26,368 nt of DNA, taken from contig DABJ01000034.1 in assembly GCA_002102825.1 (NCBI GenBank), positions 46,741-73,108 of the forward strand. The letters run 5' to 3'. This document shows, one piece after another, positions 8,269 through 16,187 of this stretch. The notes beneath the pieces are model-generated. The model saw only the letters and a program-made list of their open reading frames with translations, was not told the DNA's origin and ran no database searches. Source of the DNA: Candidatus Gastranaerophilales bacterium HUM_12 (GTDB taxonomy: Bacteria > Cyanobacteriota > Vampirovibrionia > Gastranaerophilales > Gastranaerophilaceae). Every line of letters starts with the position of its first letter. Positions within the stretch are counted from its first letter, which is position 1. The translations under genes were made by a program, and so were the position numbers.

Positions 8269-9249
8269 ATGTTGGATATAAGACTTTTAACAGCTGACAG
8301 TTATGGAAAATTTGAAAATCTTTATGAAAATTTTCGCAAGAGAGCTGCAAATGAATATAATTTTGAATTAGAACCGTTAGACTATGATGGATTTCTTGAA
8401 GCCATTGACAAAGATTTGATAAAATGTATTGTACTTTATGATAATAATTCAAAGGCTGCAGCATTTTTGGTTTATACAACAGCAATCTCAGAAGCAATTG
8501 AATTGAACATAATTCATTGTAAAGAAAAAGAACATTTTCTTGAATATTCAAAAGCACTTTTGGAAAAGTTCTTAGAAGTAACTCAAAACCTAAGAAAAGA
8601 AAAAATCGTTTGCTACCCAATGCTTGGCGAACAAAAATCTCTAATCAGTGTTATTGCAAAGCTTGGTTTTAAATTCGTGGGAATTGAAGTTTTAAGATTT
8701 AAGATGAATGGTACACAATCAAGAGAATTATTCTCCCATGCCAGAGTAGTACAAATCCCACAAGACTATGAAGTTGTTTCTTGGAATGATAAATACTTTG
8801 AAGATGCAGTTAATATTATTCAAGAGGCATTCAAAGAATCATCTGATGCATTGTTTGACCCGAGGTTTACGACTCTTGACGGAGTTAGCGATATTATTCA
8901 TAAAATCGTAAAAGATATCTATGCCGAATTTATGCCAAATGCAACAAGTGTTTTGCTATATAAAGGAGAACCCGTTGGATTTTCATTCATGAATTTGACA
9001 AACGGCACAATTGTAAATATTCCACTTGTTGGAATTAGAGAAGCTCATCAAGGCAAAGGGTTGTCTACAATTATGTTAAAACATTCAATGGATATGATTT
9101 TCAAGGAAATTGATAATTATGGAAGCCCGATTACAGAAATCAATACCACAACAGAAACCAACAATTTACAAGCATTAAGATTATACAAAAATCTTGGTTT
9201 TATTGAAGATTACAATTATCCGCAATCTTATATGCCAATTCAAAACTAG
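8269..9249 (+). CDS. Tandem GNAT-fold acetyltransferase
   Basis: This 326-aa protein is probably an acetyl-CoA dependent N-acetyltransferase of unknown substrate. The C-terminal half (about 165-320) is a clear GNAT domain: the pyrophosphate-binding loop reads GIREAHQGKGLSTIML around 256-270, and the usual last segment is ALRLYKNLGF. The N-terminal half (about 1-150) keeps a GNAT-like end (AKLGFKFVGI) but lacks the Q/R-x-x-G-x-G/A loop, so it appears degenerate, as in other two-domain GNATs. I chose ATG 8269 over the in-frame TTG at 8266 because AAGGAG (8255-8260) is 8 nt upstream. It follows ribBA by 12 bp and is probably co-transcribed, but nothing ties it to riboflavin chemistry. Confidence 0.85.
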   Translation: MLDIRLLTADSYGKFENLYENFRKRAANEYNFELEPLDYDGFLEAIDKDLIKCIVLYDNNSKAAAFLVYTTAISEAIELNIIHCKEKEHFLEYSKALLEKFLEVTQNLRKEKIVCYPMLGEQKSLISVIAKLGFKFVGIEVLRFKMNGTQSRELFSHARVVQIPQDYEVVSWNDKYFEDAVNIIQEAFKESSDALFDPRFTTLDGVSDIIHKIVKDIYAEFMPNATSVLLYKGEPVGFSFMNLTNGTIVNIPLVGIREAHQGKGLSTIMLKHSMDMIFKEIDNYGSPITEINTTTETNNLQALRLYKNLGFIEDYNYPQSYMPIQN

Positions 9250-9281
9250 ACTTTTGTTGAAAAATCAGTTAAATTAGAAAT

Positions 9282-10430
9282 ATGGCAGGCATTGATTTAA
9301 GAAAATTTATGAATAATTTTGCTCAACCTCAGATGTTTACGGCAAAAGGAGCTTATAATGCAAATCTTCAAAAACCTGCTCCACAAGTTCCTCAAAAAAT
9401 GCCTGAACAAGTTATGCAAAATTCTACACCCAATATTGCACAATCTCAAACTGTTCATGTAGAACAACATTTGCAAATGAATACTCTACAAAGTATGGAT
9501 AGAGCAATTTACGCAAAAGATTTGATGCAAATGCCTAAAAATATTAATGAATTTATCTATATGCTCCAACGAGGCATGACGCAAGCACAATTTAACCAAA
9601 TGTTCGCAAACCAAATTGCAGCACAGAGAAATTCTCTTTCACAATTACAAGCTCAAATTCTTGCCCAACTTCAAGGACTTGCTACAAATACGGTAAAAGA
9701 AGCCGTGAATGTTCAAATCGCAAATCAATTACAAACATCTTTGAAAAATCTGGATATTCTCTCAAATGGAGTAATAAACTTGTCCGAAATTTCTTCACTA
9801 CTTCAAAAAAATGGGAAAGAAGCACTGACAAAACTCATCATGTCAATGACAGAGGCTTCAAAATCCGGAATTACAGATTTAACCCAGATGAAAGAGATGG
9901 CAAAATTGATAAATGCAAGTATTTCTATTGCATCTGAAAATAACCCGCAAAAAACATTAAAATTATTATTAATGTTATATCTTCCGTGGCTTCCTCTTGA
10001 AGATGGTGTAGGTTTTGATTTGGAAGTTGAAAGTAAATCATCTTCTGCCGATGAGTCAGATAGCATTTTGACAGTAACAATTACAACAGTAAACTATGGA
10101 CAAGTTGTTGCCACTTTGGTCTTAGAATCATCAAACTCTGTTCATTTGTCTATAAAATGTTCTGATAAATTTCCGAAAACTGAATTACAATTGAGAATTG
10201 ACAAAGACAAAAAATGTTACGCAGTTGATACAATAACAAATTTTGAAATTGATAAAGATATCAAACCTGTATCTGAAAAAGCGGCTGCAAACATAAATAT
10301 GTCACAAACAAATGAAATAAATCCATATCTACTTCTTATGGCACATACAGTAATTAAACACGTTATTGATATAGATAACAACAAATCTATAGGAATAACT
10401 TCTCATACAGATATGTCGTACCCTCAATAA
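9282..10430 (+). CDS. Unknown Gln/Met-rich protein with a beta-type C-terminal domain
   Basis: I do not recognise this 382-aa protein. Residues 1-80 are rich in Q, P, M and N and look disordered. Residues 80-235 are predicted helical, with Q-rich amphipathic stretches and no membrane segment. The C-terminal part starts with the conspicuous MLYLPWLPLEDGVGFDLEVE (231-250), followed by alternating hydrophobic strands (VTITTVNYGQVVATLVLE and VHLSIKCSDKFPKTELQLRI). That order resembles the C-terminal domain of flagellar hook-length (FliK) type proteins, but no flagellar gene is nearby and the similarity is only visual. The ATG has no Shine-Dalgarno and follows the GNAT gene by 32 bp. The final codons lie inside a 10-bp inverted repeat that straddles the stop. 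Confidence 0.75.
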   Translation: MAGIDLRKFMNNFAQPQMFTAKGAYNANLQKPAPQVPQKMPEQVMQNSTPNIAQSQTVHVEQHLQMNTLQSMDRAIYAKDLMQMPKNINEFIYMLQRGMTQAQFNQMFANQIAAQRNSLSQLQAQILAQLQGLATNTVKEAVNVQIANQLQTSLKNLDILSNGVINLSEISSLLQKNGKEALTKLIMSMTEASKSGITDLTQMKEMAKLINASISIASENNPQKTLKLLLMLYLPWLPLEDGVGFDLEVESKSSSADESDSILTVTITTVNYGQVVATLVLESSNSVHLSIKCSDKFPKTELQLRIDKDKKCYAVDTITNFEIDKDIKPVSEKAAANINMSQTNEINPYLLLMAHTVIKHVIDIDNNKSIGITSHTDMSYPQ

Positions 10431-10445
10431 AAAGATACGACATAT
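10411..10445 (+). repeat. 10-bp inverted repeat straddling a stop codon
   Basis: ATATGTCGTA (10411-10420) and TACGACATAT (10436-10445) are perfect inverted copies around a 15-nt loop that contains the TAA of the 9282-10430 gene. The transcript could fold into a 10-bp stem at its 3' end. There is no strong T-run on either strand, so efficient termination is doubtful. Confidence 0.65.
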
Positions 10446-10474
10446 TTAAAATTTGATTGATTATTTACTTTTCT

Positions 10475-12643
10475 TTATCTCAAACTTTCCGGAACAGCCA
10501 TTGGAATTGGAGCTCTACCGGATTGTGGAACAGGTGCAGAGCTTTGTTGTTTATAACTCTTCACAACATCTGCCGGTGTTGAGTTGTTATTAATATTATT
10601 CAATGGTTTTGGAGAAGTTGGGGCTTCTGCATTGTTTTCTTGTTCTAGTGGAGATTCTGAACTTGTAGGAACTTCTGCATTCTCTTCAATTGTTTGTTTT
10701 GCATCTTCACCAATTACTTTAGCTTTACCAAAAGAGGCATGATAATTTTCAAGTTCAACTTCAGGATAGTCAAAATCTCTATCACCATAATCTTTAGTCG
10801 CCACAGTCATAACGTCTTTCCAAATTCTGGCAGGAATTGTTCCACCGTATAACCCAGGAACTTTTTTGTTATTATCATCTCCAACCCAAACACCTGTAAC
10901 AACGTCTGGAGTGTAACCTACGAAGTAAGCATCACGAGAATCATCTGTTGTACCGGTTTTACCTGCTGCAGGTTTTCCAATATTTGCAGCTGTACCGGTA
11001 CCGGTTAAAATAACTGTTTTTAACATTGCAGTCATTTCTGCTGCCGTTTTCAAACTCAACTGGTGAGAAGATTTTGTTTTAGAAGCTCTATACAAAACTC
11101 TCCCTCTTGAATCTTCAATTCTTTCAATTGCATAAGGTTGAACAACGTACCCACCATTTGCAAATGCACCATAAGCTCTTACAAATTCAAACAACTTAAC
11201 ACCATTTGAACCTAAAGAAATTGTATAATCATATTGCAAAGGAGTTGTAATTCCTAAAACTTTTGCAACTTGAATAACCGAACGAATACCGACTTCTTGA
11301 ATAACACGAGCCGCACAAACGTTTGATGAAATCATTAAGGCTTTATATATAGGAATTTTACCTCTATATTTGTGTCCTGCATTATGTGGAGACCATTTTG
11401 CAATTGTAATCGGACTATCATCAACTATATCGTTTGGAGAAATCCCTTTTTCCATAGCTGCAGCATATACAAAAGCTTTGAATGCAGATCCTGGAGGTCT
11501 GATAGCTTGTGTTACACGGTCATATTGGCTTTCTCCGTAATTTTTACCACCTGCAAAAACAAGAATTCTACCATCAATCGGATTGAATGAAAATACCGCT
11601 GCCTGTTGAGATGGCCTTGTCAAGCCATAAGCTCTCATATTTCTCAAAATTGATTCATTGGCTTCAACTTGAGCTTTTGAATCTAATGTTGTAATTACTT
11701 TATAACCACCATGGATAATATCTGTTTCTTCAAATCCGAGTTTTTCCATTTCTCGCATTACATAATCACTAAAATATGGGGCTTTATTTGTTGTATATAA
11801 AGCCGGCATTGTACTCAAATGAATATCAGCCTCAATAGCTTTGTTATACTCATCTTCAGTGATATATTTCATTGTCAGCATTCTTTTTAGAACCTGATTA
11901 CGTCTTTGTTTTGCAAGTTCCTTATTATTATAAGGGTTATAAACTGACGGAGCTTGCGGAAGACCTGCAAGTAAAGCTTGCTCCGGTAATGTCAATTGAC
12001 TTAGTTTTTTGTTGAAATAAATTTTTGAAGCAGCCGAAACACCATAAGCACCTGCACCTAAATAAACATTATTCAAGTACATTTCTAAAATCTTATCTTT
12101 AGAAATTGTTTTTTCAATTCTTGCTGCAACTTCTATTTCTTTAACTTTTCTTGTAATTGTTCTTTCGTTAGACAGGAAAAGAATTCTTGCCAACTGTTGA
12201 GTTAAAGTACTAGCACCTTGAACAGTATGACGAGCTAAAACGTTTTGAACAGAAGATCTTGCGATACCAAAAAGGTCATAACCATGATGATGATAGAAAT
12301 TTTTATCTTCTGTCGCAATTAAAGCTTTTTTCAATTCATCAGGAACATCATTCAACTCAACTTTGTCATAGGTATAAGCCGTGAATGTTTTAATAATTTC
12401 ACCATCTTCAGAATAGAATTTAGTCACCAAATTAGGCTTTAAATCTTCCAAATTTTCAATTGGAGGAAGAGAAGAAAGGTACAAGTTAAATGCAACAAAT
12501 CCTGCAAGAACAAATGCAGAAGATGTTAAAATGAACATTTTCACATTAGTAAAAAATTTATTATCCTTTCGTCTTGAAATATTTTCTCGAGCAATATCTT
12601 TTGCTGCTCTCTGCCTCTTATATTTTTCATAAGAACTGGACAT
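10475..12643 (-). CDS. Class A penicillin-binding protein 1A
   Basis: This bifunctional murein synthase polymerises lipid II and cross-links peptides outside the inner membrane. The 722-aa protein has a basic cytoplasmic start, one membrane anchor (about 36-58) and a GT51 transglycosylase domain (about 75-245) with catalytic E112 in TEDKNFYHHHG, plus QGASTLTQQLAR and EMYLNNVYLGAGAYG. The transpeptidase domain (about 345-630) has S386 and K389 in PGSAFK, SSN at 439-441, and KTGT at 562-565. The last 80 residues are a Glu/Asn/Pro/Ser-rich tail, common in PBP1A. A GGGAG site lies about 8 nt before the ATG. Two TATAAT boxes lie within 60 bp upstream, with transcription divergent from the FAD dehydrogenase. 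It appears intact; the exact class (PBP1a, 1b or 2c) cannot be fixed. Confidence 0.95.
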   Translation of the reverse strand: MSSSYEKYKRQRAAKDIARENISRRKDNKFFTNVKMFILTSSAFVLAGFVAFNLYLSSLPPIENLEDLKPNLVTKFYSEDGEIIKTFTAYTYDKVELNDVPDELKKALIATEDKNFYHHHGYDLFGIARSSVQNVLARHTVQGASTLTQQLARILFLSNERTITRKVKEIEVAARIEKTISKDKILEMYLNNVYLGAGAYGVSAASKIYFNKKLSQLTLPEQALLAGLPQAPSVYNPYNNKELAKQRRNQVLKRMLTMKYITEDEYNKAIEADIHLSTMPALYTTNKAPYFSDYVMREMEKLGFEETDIIHGGYKVITTLDSKAQVEANESILRNMRAYGLTRPSQQAAVFSFNPIDGRILVFAGGKNYGESQYDRVTQAIRPPGSAFKAFVYAAAMEKGISPNDIVDDSPITIAKWSPHNAGHKYRGKIPIYKALMISSNVCAARVIQEVGIRSVIQVAKVLGITTPLQYDYTISLGSNGVKLFEFVRAYGAFANGGYVVQPYAIERIEDSRGRVLYRASKTKSSHQLSLKTAAEMTAMLKTVILTGTGTAANIGKPAAGKTGTTDDSRDAYFVGYTPDVVTGVWVGDDNNKKVPGLYGGTIPARIWKDVMTVATKDYGDRDFDYPEVELENYHASFGKAKVIGEDAKQTIEENAEVPTSSESPLEQENNAEAPTSPKPLNNINNNSTPADVVKSYKQQSSAPVPQSGRAPIPMAVPESLR

Positions 12644-12680
12644 GCCACATCTCCCTATATATCTAATTAATAGCTTTTAC

Positions 12681-12706
12681 ATTATACCATATAATATATT
12701 ATAGCA
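12681..12706 (-). promoter_or_regulatory. Promoter region of the PBP1A gene
   Basis: Two minus-strand TATAAT boxes occur at 12681-12686 and 12698-12703. The distal one is an extended -10 (TGCTATAAT) and lies in a perfect 14-bp palindrome (12690-12703). TTAACA, 15 bp upstream of the distal box, is a possible weak -35. Confidence 0.5.
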
Positions 12707-12793
12707 AATTGTTTACATTGTTAAAAATCAATTGAATTTTAATAATTTTTAATATACACTAAGAAAGCTTGGAAAAAATTGGAGAAAAAGATT

Positions 12794-14167
12794 ATGTACA
12801 ACGTAGCGATTATTGGTGCAGGTCCAGCCGGAATTTTTGCGGCTTTGGAAATTATGAAATTAAAACCTGACTGGAAAGTGGTTTTAATTGAAAAAGGACA
12901 ACGAATTGAAAAAAGGAAATGTCCTATCCGTGAAGGTTCCCCTAAATGTGTAAACTGCAAACGTTGCGGATTGTTATGTGGTTGGGGAGGAGCAGGTGCT
13001 TTCTCTGACGGAAAATTAACTCTTACCCCAGATGTTGGTGGTCACCTTGTTGACTATATGACAAGAAAACAAGCTGAAGATTTAATTGATTATGCAGATA
13101 AATTATACTTAAATTATGGTGCAACCGAAGAGGTTTTCGGAACAGACCGAAAAGTATTTGAAGAGATTGAACATCAAGCTGTTTTAGCAGAATTGAAACT
13201 GGTTCATTCCCCTGTTAGACACTTAGGAACAGAACGAAGCTTAGATGTATTGAAAAACATGCAAGACTATCTTGATGACAGAATTACTATTTTGAATAAC
13301 GTTTCAGCAAAATCATTAATCGTTGAATGCGAACAAGTTAAAGGTATTGAACTGGATAATGGCGAAATCATTTCTGCCGAATATACGATTATTGCCCCAG
13401 GAAGAGAGGGCGCAGATTGGTTAAGTCACGAGTTTGCAAAACACAAAATCGGTATGGTGAATAATGCCGTTGATGTTGGTGTTAGAGTAGAACTTCCGGC
13501 ACCTGTTTTTGAACCATTGACTTCAAAATTATATGAATCAAAATTGATTTATCATTCTCCAACGTTTGGTGACGAAGTTAGAACTTTCTGCATGAATCCA
13601 AACGGTGAAGTTGTTCAAGAAAACTACAGTGGAATTGCAACAGTAAACGGACACAGTTACGCAAATTACAAAACTCCAAATACAAACTTTGCATTACTTG
13701 TTAGTGAAAAATTCACTGAACCATTCAAAGAACCAATCCAATACGGTCAACATATTGCAAGGCTTGCCAATATGTTAGGTGGAGGAATCTTGGTTCAAAG
13801 ATTTGGGGATTTGTTAGACGGTAGACGTTCAACTCCGGAAAGAATTGCTTCAAGTGTAATTACCCCAACACTTACTTGCGCAACTCCGGGGGATTTGAGC
13901 CTTGTTATCCCTTATAGACAAATGACAAGTATTATTGAGATGCTTCAAGCTCTTGATAAAATTGCTCCAGGAACAGCTTCAAGATATACGCTTCTTTATG
14001 GTATTGAAGTTAAATTTTATTCAGCAAGAGTTAAATTGACAAAAGAACTTGAAACCGAGGGAGTTAAAAACTTGTTCACAATTGGTGATGGCGCAGGTGT
14101 TACAAGAGGTCTTTTACAAGCTTCTGCATCTGGTGTTTATGTTGCCAGAACAATCTGCGAAAGATAA
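12794..14167 (+). CDS. FAD-dependent dehydrogenase (COG2509 type)
   Basis: This 457-aa flavoprotein belongs to the NAD(FAD)-utilising dehydrogenase family often annotated COG2509, whose substrate is not well defined. It begins with a Rossmann dinucleotide motif, IIGAGPAGIFAALE (about 6-19). A Cys-rich patch (C43, C52, C55, C58, C62 in the CPIREG and CVNCKRCGLLCGWGGAGA segments) precedes SDGKLTL. The usual terminal FAD motif TIGDGAGVTRGLLQASASG completes the fold. The spaced cysteines suggest a metal or disulfide site, but that is inference. I chose ATG 12794, with GGAG 9 nt upstream, over an in-frame TTG at 12779 that overlaps the ribosome binding site. Its transcript ends at a strong terminator. 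Confidence 0.88.
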   Translation: MYNVAIIGAGPAGIFAALEIMKLKPDWKVVLIEKGQRIEKRKCPIREGSPKCVNCKRCGLLCGWGGAGAFSDGKLTLTPDVGGHLVDYMTRKQAEDLIDYADKLYLNYGATEEVFGTDRKVFEEIEHQAVLAELKLVHSPVRHLGTERSLDVLKNMQDYLDDRITILNNVSAKSLIVECEQVKGIELDNGEIISAEYTIIAPGREGADWLSHEFAKHKIGMVNNAVDVGVRVELPAPVFEPLTSKLYESKLIYHSPTFGDEVRTFCMNPNGEVVQENYSGIATVNGHSYANYKTPNTNFALLVSEKFTEPFKEPIQYGQHIARLANMLGGGILVQRFGDLLDGRRSTPERIASSVITPTLTCATPGDLSLVIPYRQMTSIIEMLQALDKIAPGTASRYTLLYGIEVKFYSARVKLTKELETEGVKNLFTIGDGAGVTRGLLQASASGVYVARTICER

Positions 14168-14191
14168 ATTTATGTAAAAATATTATTATTG

Positions 14192-14225
14192 AACAGGGAA
14201 TGATAAATATTCATTCCCTGTTTTT
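14192..14225 (+). terminator. Rho-independent terminator after the FAD dehydrogenase
   Basis: A 12-bp stem, AACAGGGAATGA / TCATTCCCTGTT, with a 7-nt loop followed directly by a run of T. It is strong on the plus strand. The pilin promoter begins four bases later. Confidence 0.92.
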
Positions 14226-14228
14226 ATA

Positions 14229-14257
14229 TTTACAGTAAATAGAATATTTGTTATAAT
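14229..14257 (+). promoter_or_regulatory. Promoter of the pilin-like gene
   Basis: TTTACA (14229-14234), a 17-bp spacer, then TATAAT (14252-14257) with an upstream TG (extended -10). The predicted transcription start is near 14264, only about 6 nt before the first in-frame ATG at 14270. Confidence 0.78.
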
Positions 14258-14269
14258 ATAAAAAGGATT

Positions 14270-15127
14270 ATGGAATTTAAGAGTTATAAACAGATTTTAA
14301 ATAACAAAAATGATAATGAAAAAGTAAAGAACTTGATGCCCTATTGCCATAATGCCCTAGGGCCTACGAAAAAGAAATGTGCATTCACACTTGTCGAAGG
14401 TGCTACGCACGTAGATATGGCACCAACAAAGGTGAAACTTGCTTTTACATTGGCGGAAGTATTAATCACCCTCGGAATTATTGGAGTTGTTGCAGCAATG
14501 ACCATTCCGACATTGATGTCAAATTATAGAAAAAAACAACTTGAAACTCAAATAAAAGCTAACTATTCACTTGTTCAACAAGCAATAAAGTTCGCTGAAT
14601 ATGATGATGTTTCTTATGATATGGCAATTCAAGACGGAAGTGATGCAAGTATTCAAGAGTGGTATGATTCCTTTTTGTCAAAACATTTGAAAGTAGAACA
14701 ATTCTGTTCTAATGCAAAAAGTGGTTGTTGGCATAAAAAGGGAATTGTTAAAGATTTGCTTGGCAATGCACCAAGATATGAATATGATAACGGAATTGGC
14801 GGAAATATTGTCAACTTTAAACTGGCTAACGGAGCATTTTTCAACGTTGATGGAAACACCGCAGAAGATATGAAATCTTTTGGTATTGATTCGACTTCTG
14901 ACGGTTTAACTTTCTATTTTGATGCAAATGGGGACAAAAAGCCTAATCAATTTGGGAAAGACATTTATATTATGGTTTGGACAGACAAGGGCTTAGTTCC
15001 TGCCGGATACAACAGAACTAAAGCCGAAGTTGATGCCAATTGTTTAAGAGGTGACGGATATTTTTGCTTGCAAAAAGTCATTTCTGAGGGTTGGCAAATT
15101 TCTGATGAGGTTTGGAAAAGACACTAA
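14270..15127 (+). CDS. Type IV pilin-like protein with duplicated prepilin signal
   Basis: This protein (up to 285 aa) has a class III prepilin signal. The sequence AFTLAEVLITLGIIGVVAAM begins at residue 58, with processing expected between A58 and F59, E63 as the conserved Glu5, and a long hydrophobic helix to about residue 80. A second, partial signal CAFTLVEG lies exactly 20 residues earlier (38-43), separated from the first by GATHVDMAPTKVKL. The body has Cys pairs (FCSNAKSGCW near 145 and CLRGDGYFC near 262) and an Asp/Asn loop, DANGDKKPNQFGKD, that could bind calcium. The start is uncertain: ATG 14270 is nearly leaderless, while ATG 14336 and ATG 14417 (leader MAPTKVKLA, a normal length) are alternatives. 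Minor pilin or competence/secretion pseudopilin are both possible. The stop overlaps the convergent gene by 4 bp. Confidence 0.85.
   Translation: MEFKSYKQILNNKNDNEKVKNLMPYCHNALGPTKKKCAFTLVEGATHVDMAPTKVKLAFTLAEVLITLGIIGVVAAMTIPTLMSNYRKKQLETQIKANYSLVQQAIKFAEYDDVSYDMAIQDGSDASIQEWYDSFLSKHLKVEQFCSNAKSGCWHKKGIVKDLLGNAPRYEYDNGIGGNIVNFKLANGAFFNVDGNTAEDMKSFGIDSTSDGLTFYFDANGDKKPNQFGKDIYIMVWTDKGLVPAGYNRTKAEVDANCLRGDGYFCLQKVISEGWQISDEVWKRH
14354..14424. repeat. Hairpin-rich, GC-richer segment inside the prepilin leader
   Basis: It contains a perfect 10-bp palindrome, GCCCTAGGGC (14354-14363). It also has a nested stem: GGTGC (14399-14403) pairs with GCACC (14420-14424) and encloses CTACG/CGTAG (14403-14407 and 14410-14414). 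The composition is richer in GC than the flanks. It may be an inserted repeat within the gene and would fold just before ATG 14417. Confidence 0.5.
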
Positions 15128-15468
15128 TCACCAATGTTGCCTGAAGATTCGCCTGGGAGACAAGTTCCGAACTGACAAGATGAATTGTACGGAGAATTAT
15201 TATTTCCTCTGTTTGAAGGGTTTGTATCAACATCAATGTTTATTGTTTCCGGAATTAGTTGTGGCGAATTAGTAAACTGCTTTGAGGAATCTCTTGTTGG
15301 GTTTATCATTTGGTCAATATGATTTGGAACAAGCTTATCTTTAATTGTTTGAGGTTGATTATCTAAATTTGCCTTACAGGCTCCTAATTCTTCAAGTTTA
15401 CAAGTAGCATTAGCACTAATTAGGGTTGAAAACACTACTACGAGTGACAATATTAAAATCTTTTTCAT
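15124..15468 (-). CDS. Small secreted protein of unknown function
   Basis: This is a 114-aa protein with a clear Sec signal peptide, MKKILILSLVVVFSTLISANA, and a predicted cut after ANA. The mature part is about 93 residues, Asn/Pro/Ser-rich, and carries four cysteines (near positions 23, 31, 97 and 102) that could form two disulfides. No family is recognised. I chose the ATG at 15466-15468 because AAGGAG lies upstream and the signal peptide begins there; a longer in-frame start at 15498 would place charged residues ahead of it. The gene converges on the pilin gene with a 4-bp overlap, so neither has its own intergenic terminator. Whether it works with the pilin is unknown. Confidence 0.75.
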   Translation of the reverse strand: MKKILILSLVVVFSTLISANATCKLEELGACKANLDNQPQTIKDKLVPNHIDQMINPTRDSSKQFTNSPQLIPETINIDVDTNPSNRGNNNSPYNSSCQFGTCLPGESSGNIGD

Positions 15469-15553
15469 AATTATACTTCTCCTTGATTTAATCTGCATGT
15501 TTAATATTAAAAAATTTCAAAACAAATTACATTGCAGAAAAGTATAATCTTTT

Positions 15554-15991
15554 TTAAAACCATTTGCGTATAATTTTACGATTTTGATGTTTTTCAACAG
15601 TTTTTAAAACATCTTTAAACGGAATAATTGGTTCCATTTTATACCCACAATCGTCAGATAATGTTCCTCCCATTGAAAATAACTCTTCTTGCGGGTATCT
15701 ACGGCAAATCCCCGGGCGCCAAAAGTGAATTTTACATCTTTTAGTTTCTGGGTCTAAATTTGTACACTCAAAAATTAAACCTAATTCATCTTTTCCAATA
15801 ATTTTCAAATCAGAATAAAATTTGTGCAAATATTGAAGTCTTTTAAATTCTTTTTCATCTTTCAATACATGTTTAAAATGTTTTACATAAATATGTGTAC
15901 AGCACATTCCACAACCTTTACATTTACCGGTGCGCCAATAGTGCTTTTTCAAAATCTTTGCATAGATGAATTTTTTGACTTTTTCAAACAT
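15554..15991 (-). CDS. YkgJ-family Cys-cluster protein (putative zinc/iron chelating)
   Basis: This 145-aa protein of the YkgJ/UPF0153 type is thought to bind zinc or an iron-sulfur centre through conserved cysteines; the cellular role is unsettled. It shows C24-x2-C27-x2-C30-C31 (CKGCGMCC), then C76, C86 (TKRCKIHFWRPGIC) with C96 and RRYP, and C115 in DDCGYK. The spacing matches the family pattern. The start ATG has no Shine-Dalgarno, and a TGATACTAT extended -10 like box lies only about 10 bp upstream, so the mRNA may be nearly leaderless. It lies between a secreted protein gene and lipA, all on the minus strand but with independent-looking spacing. Confidence 0.85.
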   Translation of the reverse strand: MFEKVKKFIYAKILKKHYWRTGKCKGCGMCCTHIYVKHFKHVLKDEKEFKRLQYLHKFYSDLKIIGKDELGLIFECTNLDPETKRCKIHFWRPGICRRYPQEELFSMGGTLSDDCGYKMEPIIPFKDVLKTVEKHQNRKIIRKWF

Positions 15992-16000
15992 ATAAATATG

Positions 16001-16009
16001 ATAGTATCA
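16001..16009 (-). promoter_or_regulatory. Possible extended -10 of the YkgJ-family gene
   Basis: On the minus strand this reads TGATACTAT; the same nonamer precedes rpsF. No convincing -35 is present. It would place the start codon within a few bases of the mRNA 5' end. Confidence 0.3.
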
Positions 16010-16155
16010 AATTGATTATTTATATATTAAGAATTGTAAATATTAAAAATAAAACAAGCAAATAAAATTATTTAGGAGAATTTAAGCAAATGTAAACCTT
16101 ACAAAATAGTAAAAACTGACATAATACTATAACATAACCAAAAATAACCAACCTT

Positions 16156-16181
16156 GACCTCCACGAGAGGTCTTTTTTTTT
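16156..16181 (+). terminator. Plus-strand rho-independent terminator without an obvious gene
   Basis: The stem GACCTC / GAGGTC (16156-16161 and 16167-16172) has loop CACGA and is followed by nine T residues. Both flanking genes are on the minus strand, and after the hairpin the minus strand lacks a T-run. The structure therefore acts on plus-strand transcripts, either an unannotated RNA or read-through from the pilin gene. Confidence 0.85.
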
Positions 16182-16187
16182 GATTAT

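Noticed and set aside
8195..8620. 141-codon minus-strand frame over the end of ribBA and the GNAT gene
   Set aside because: It has Leu/Phe-rich composition typical of antisense to Lys/Glu-rich coding DNA and overlaps two real genes.
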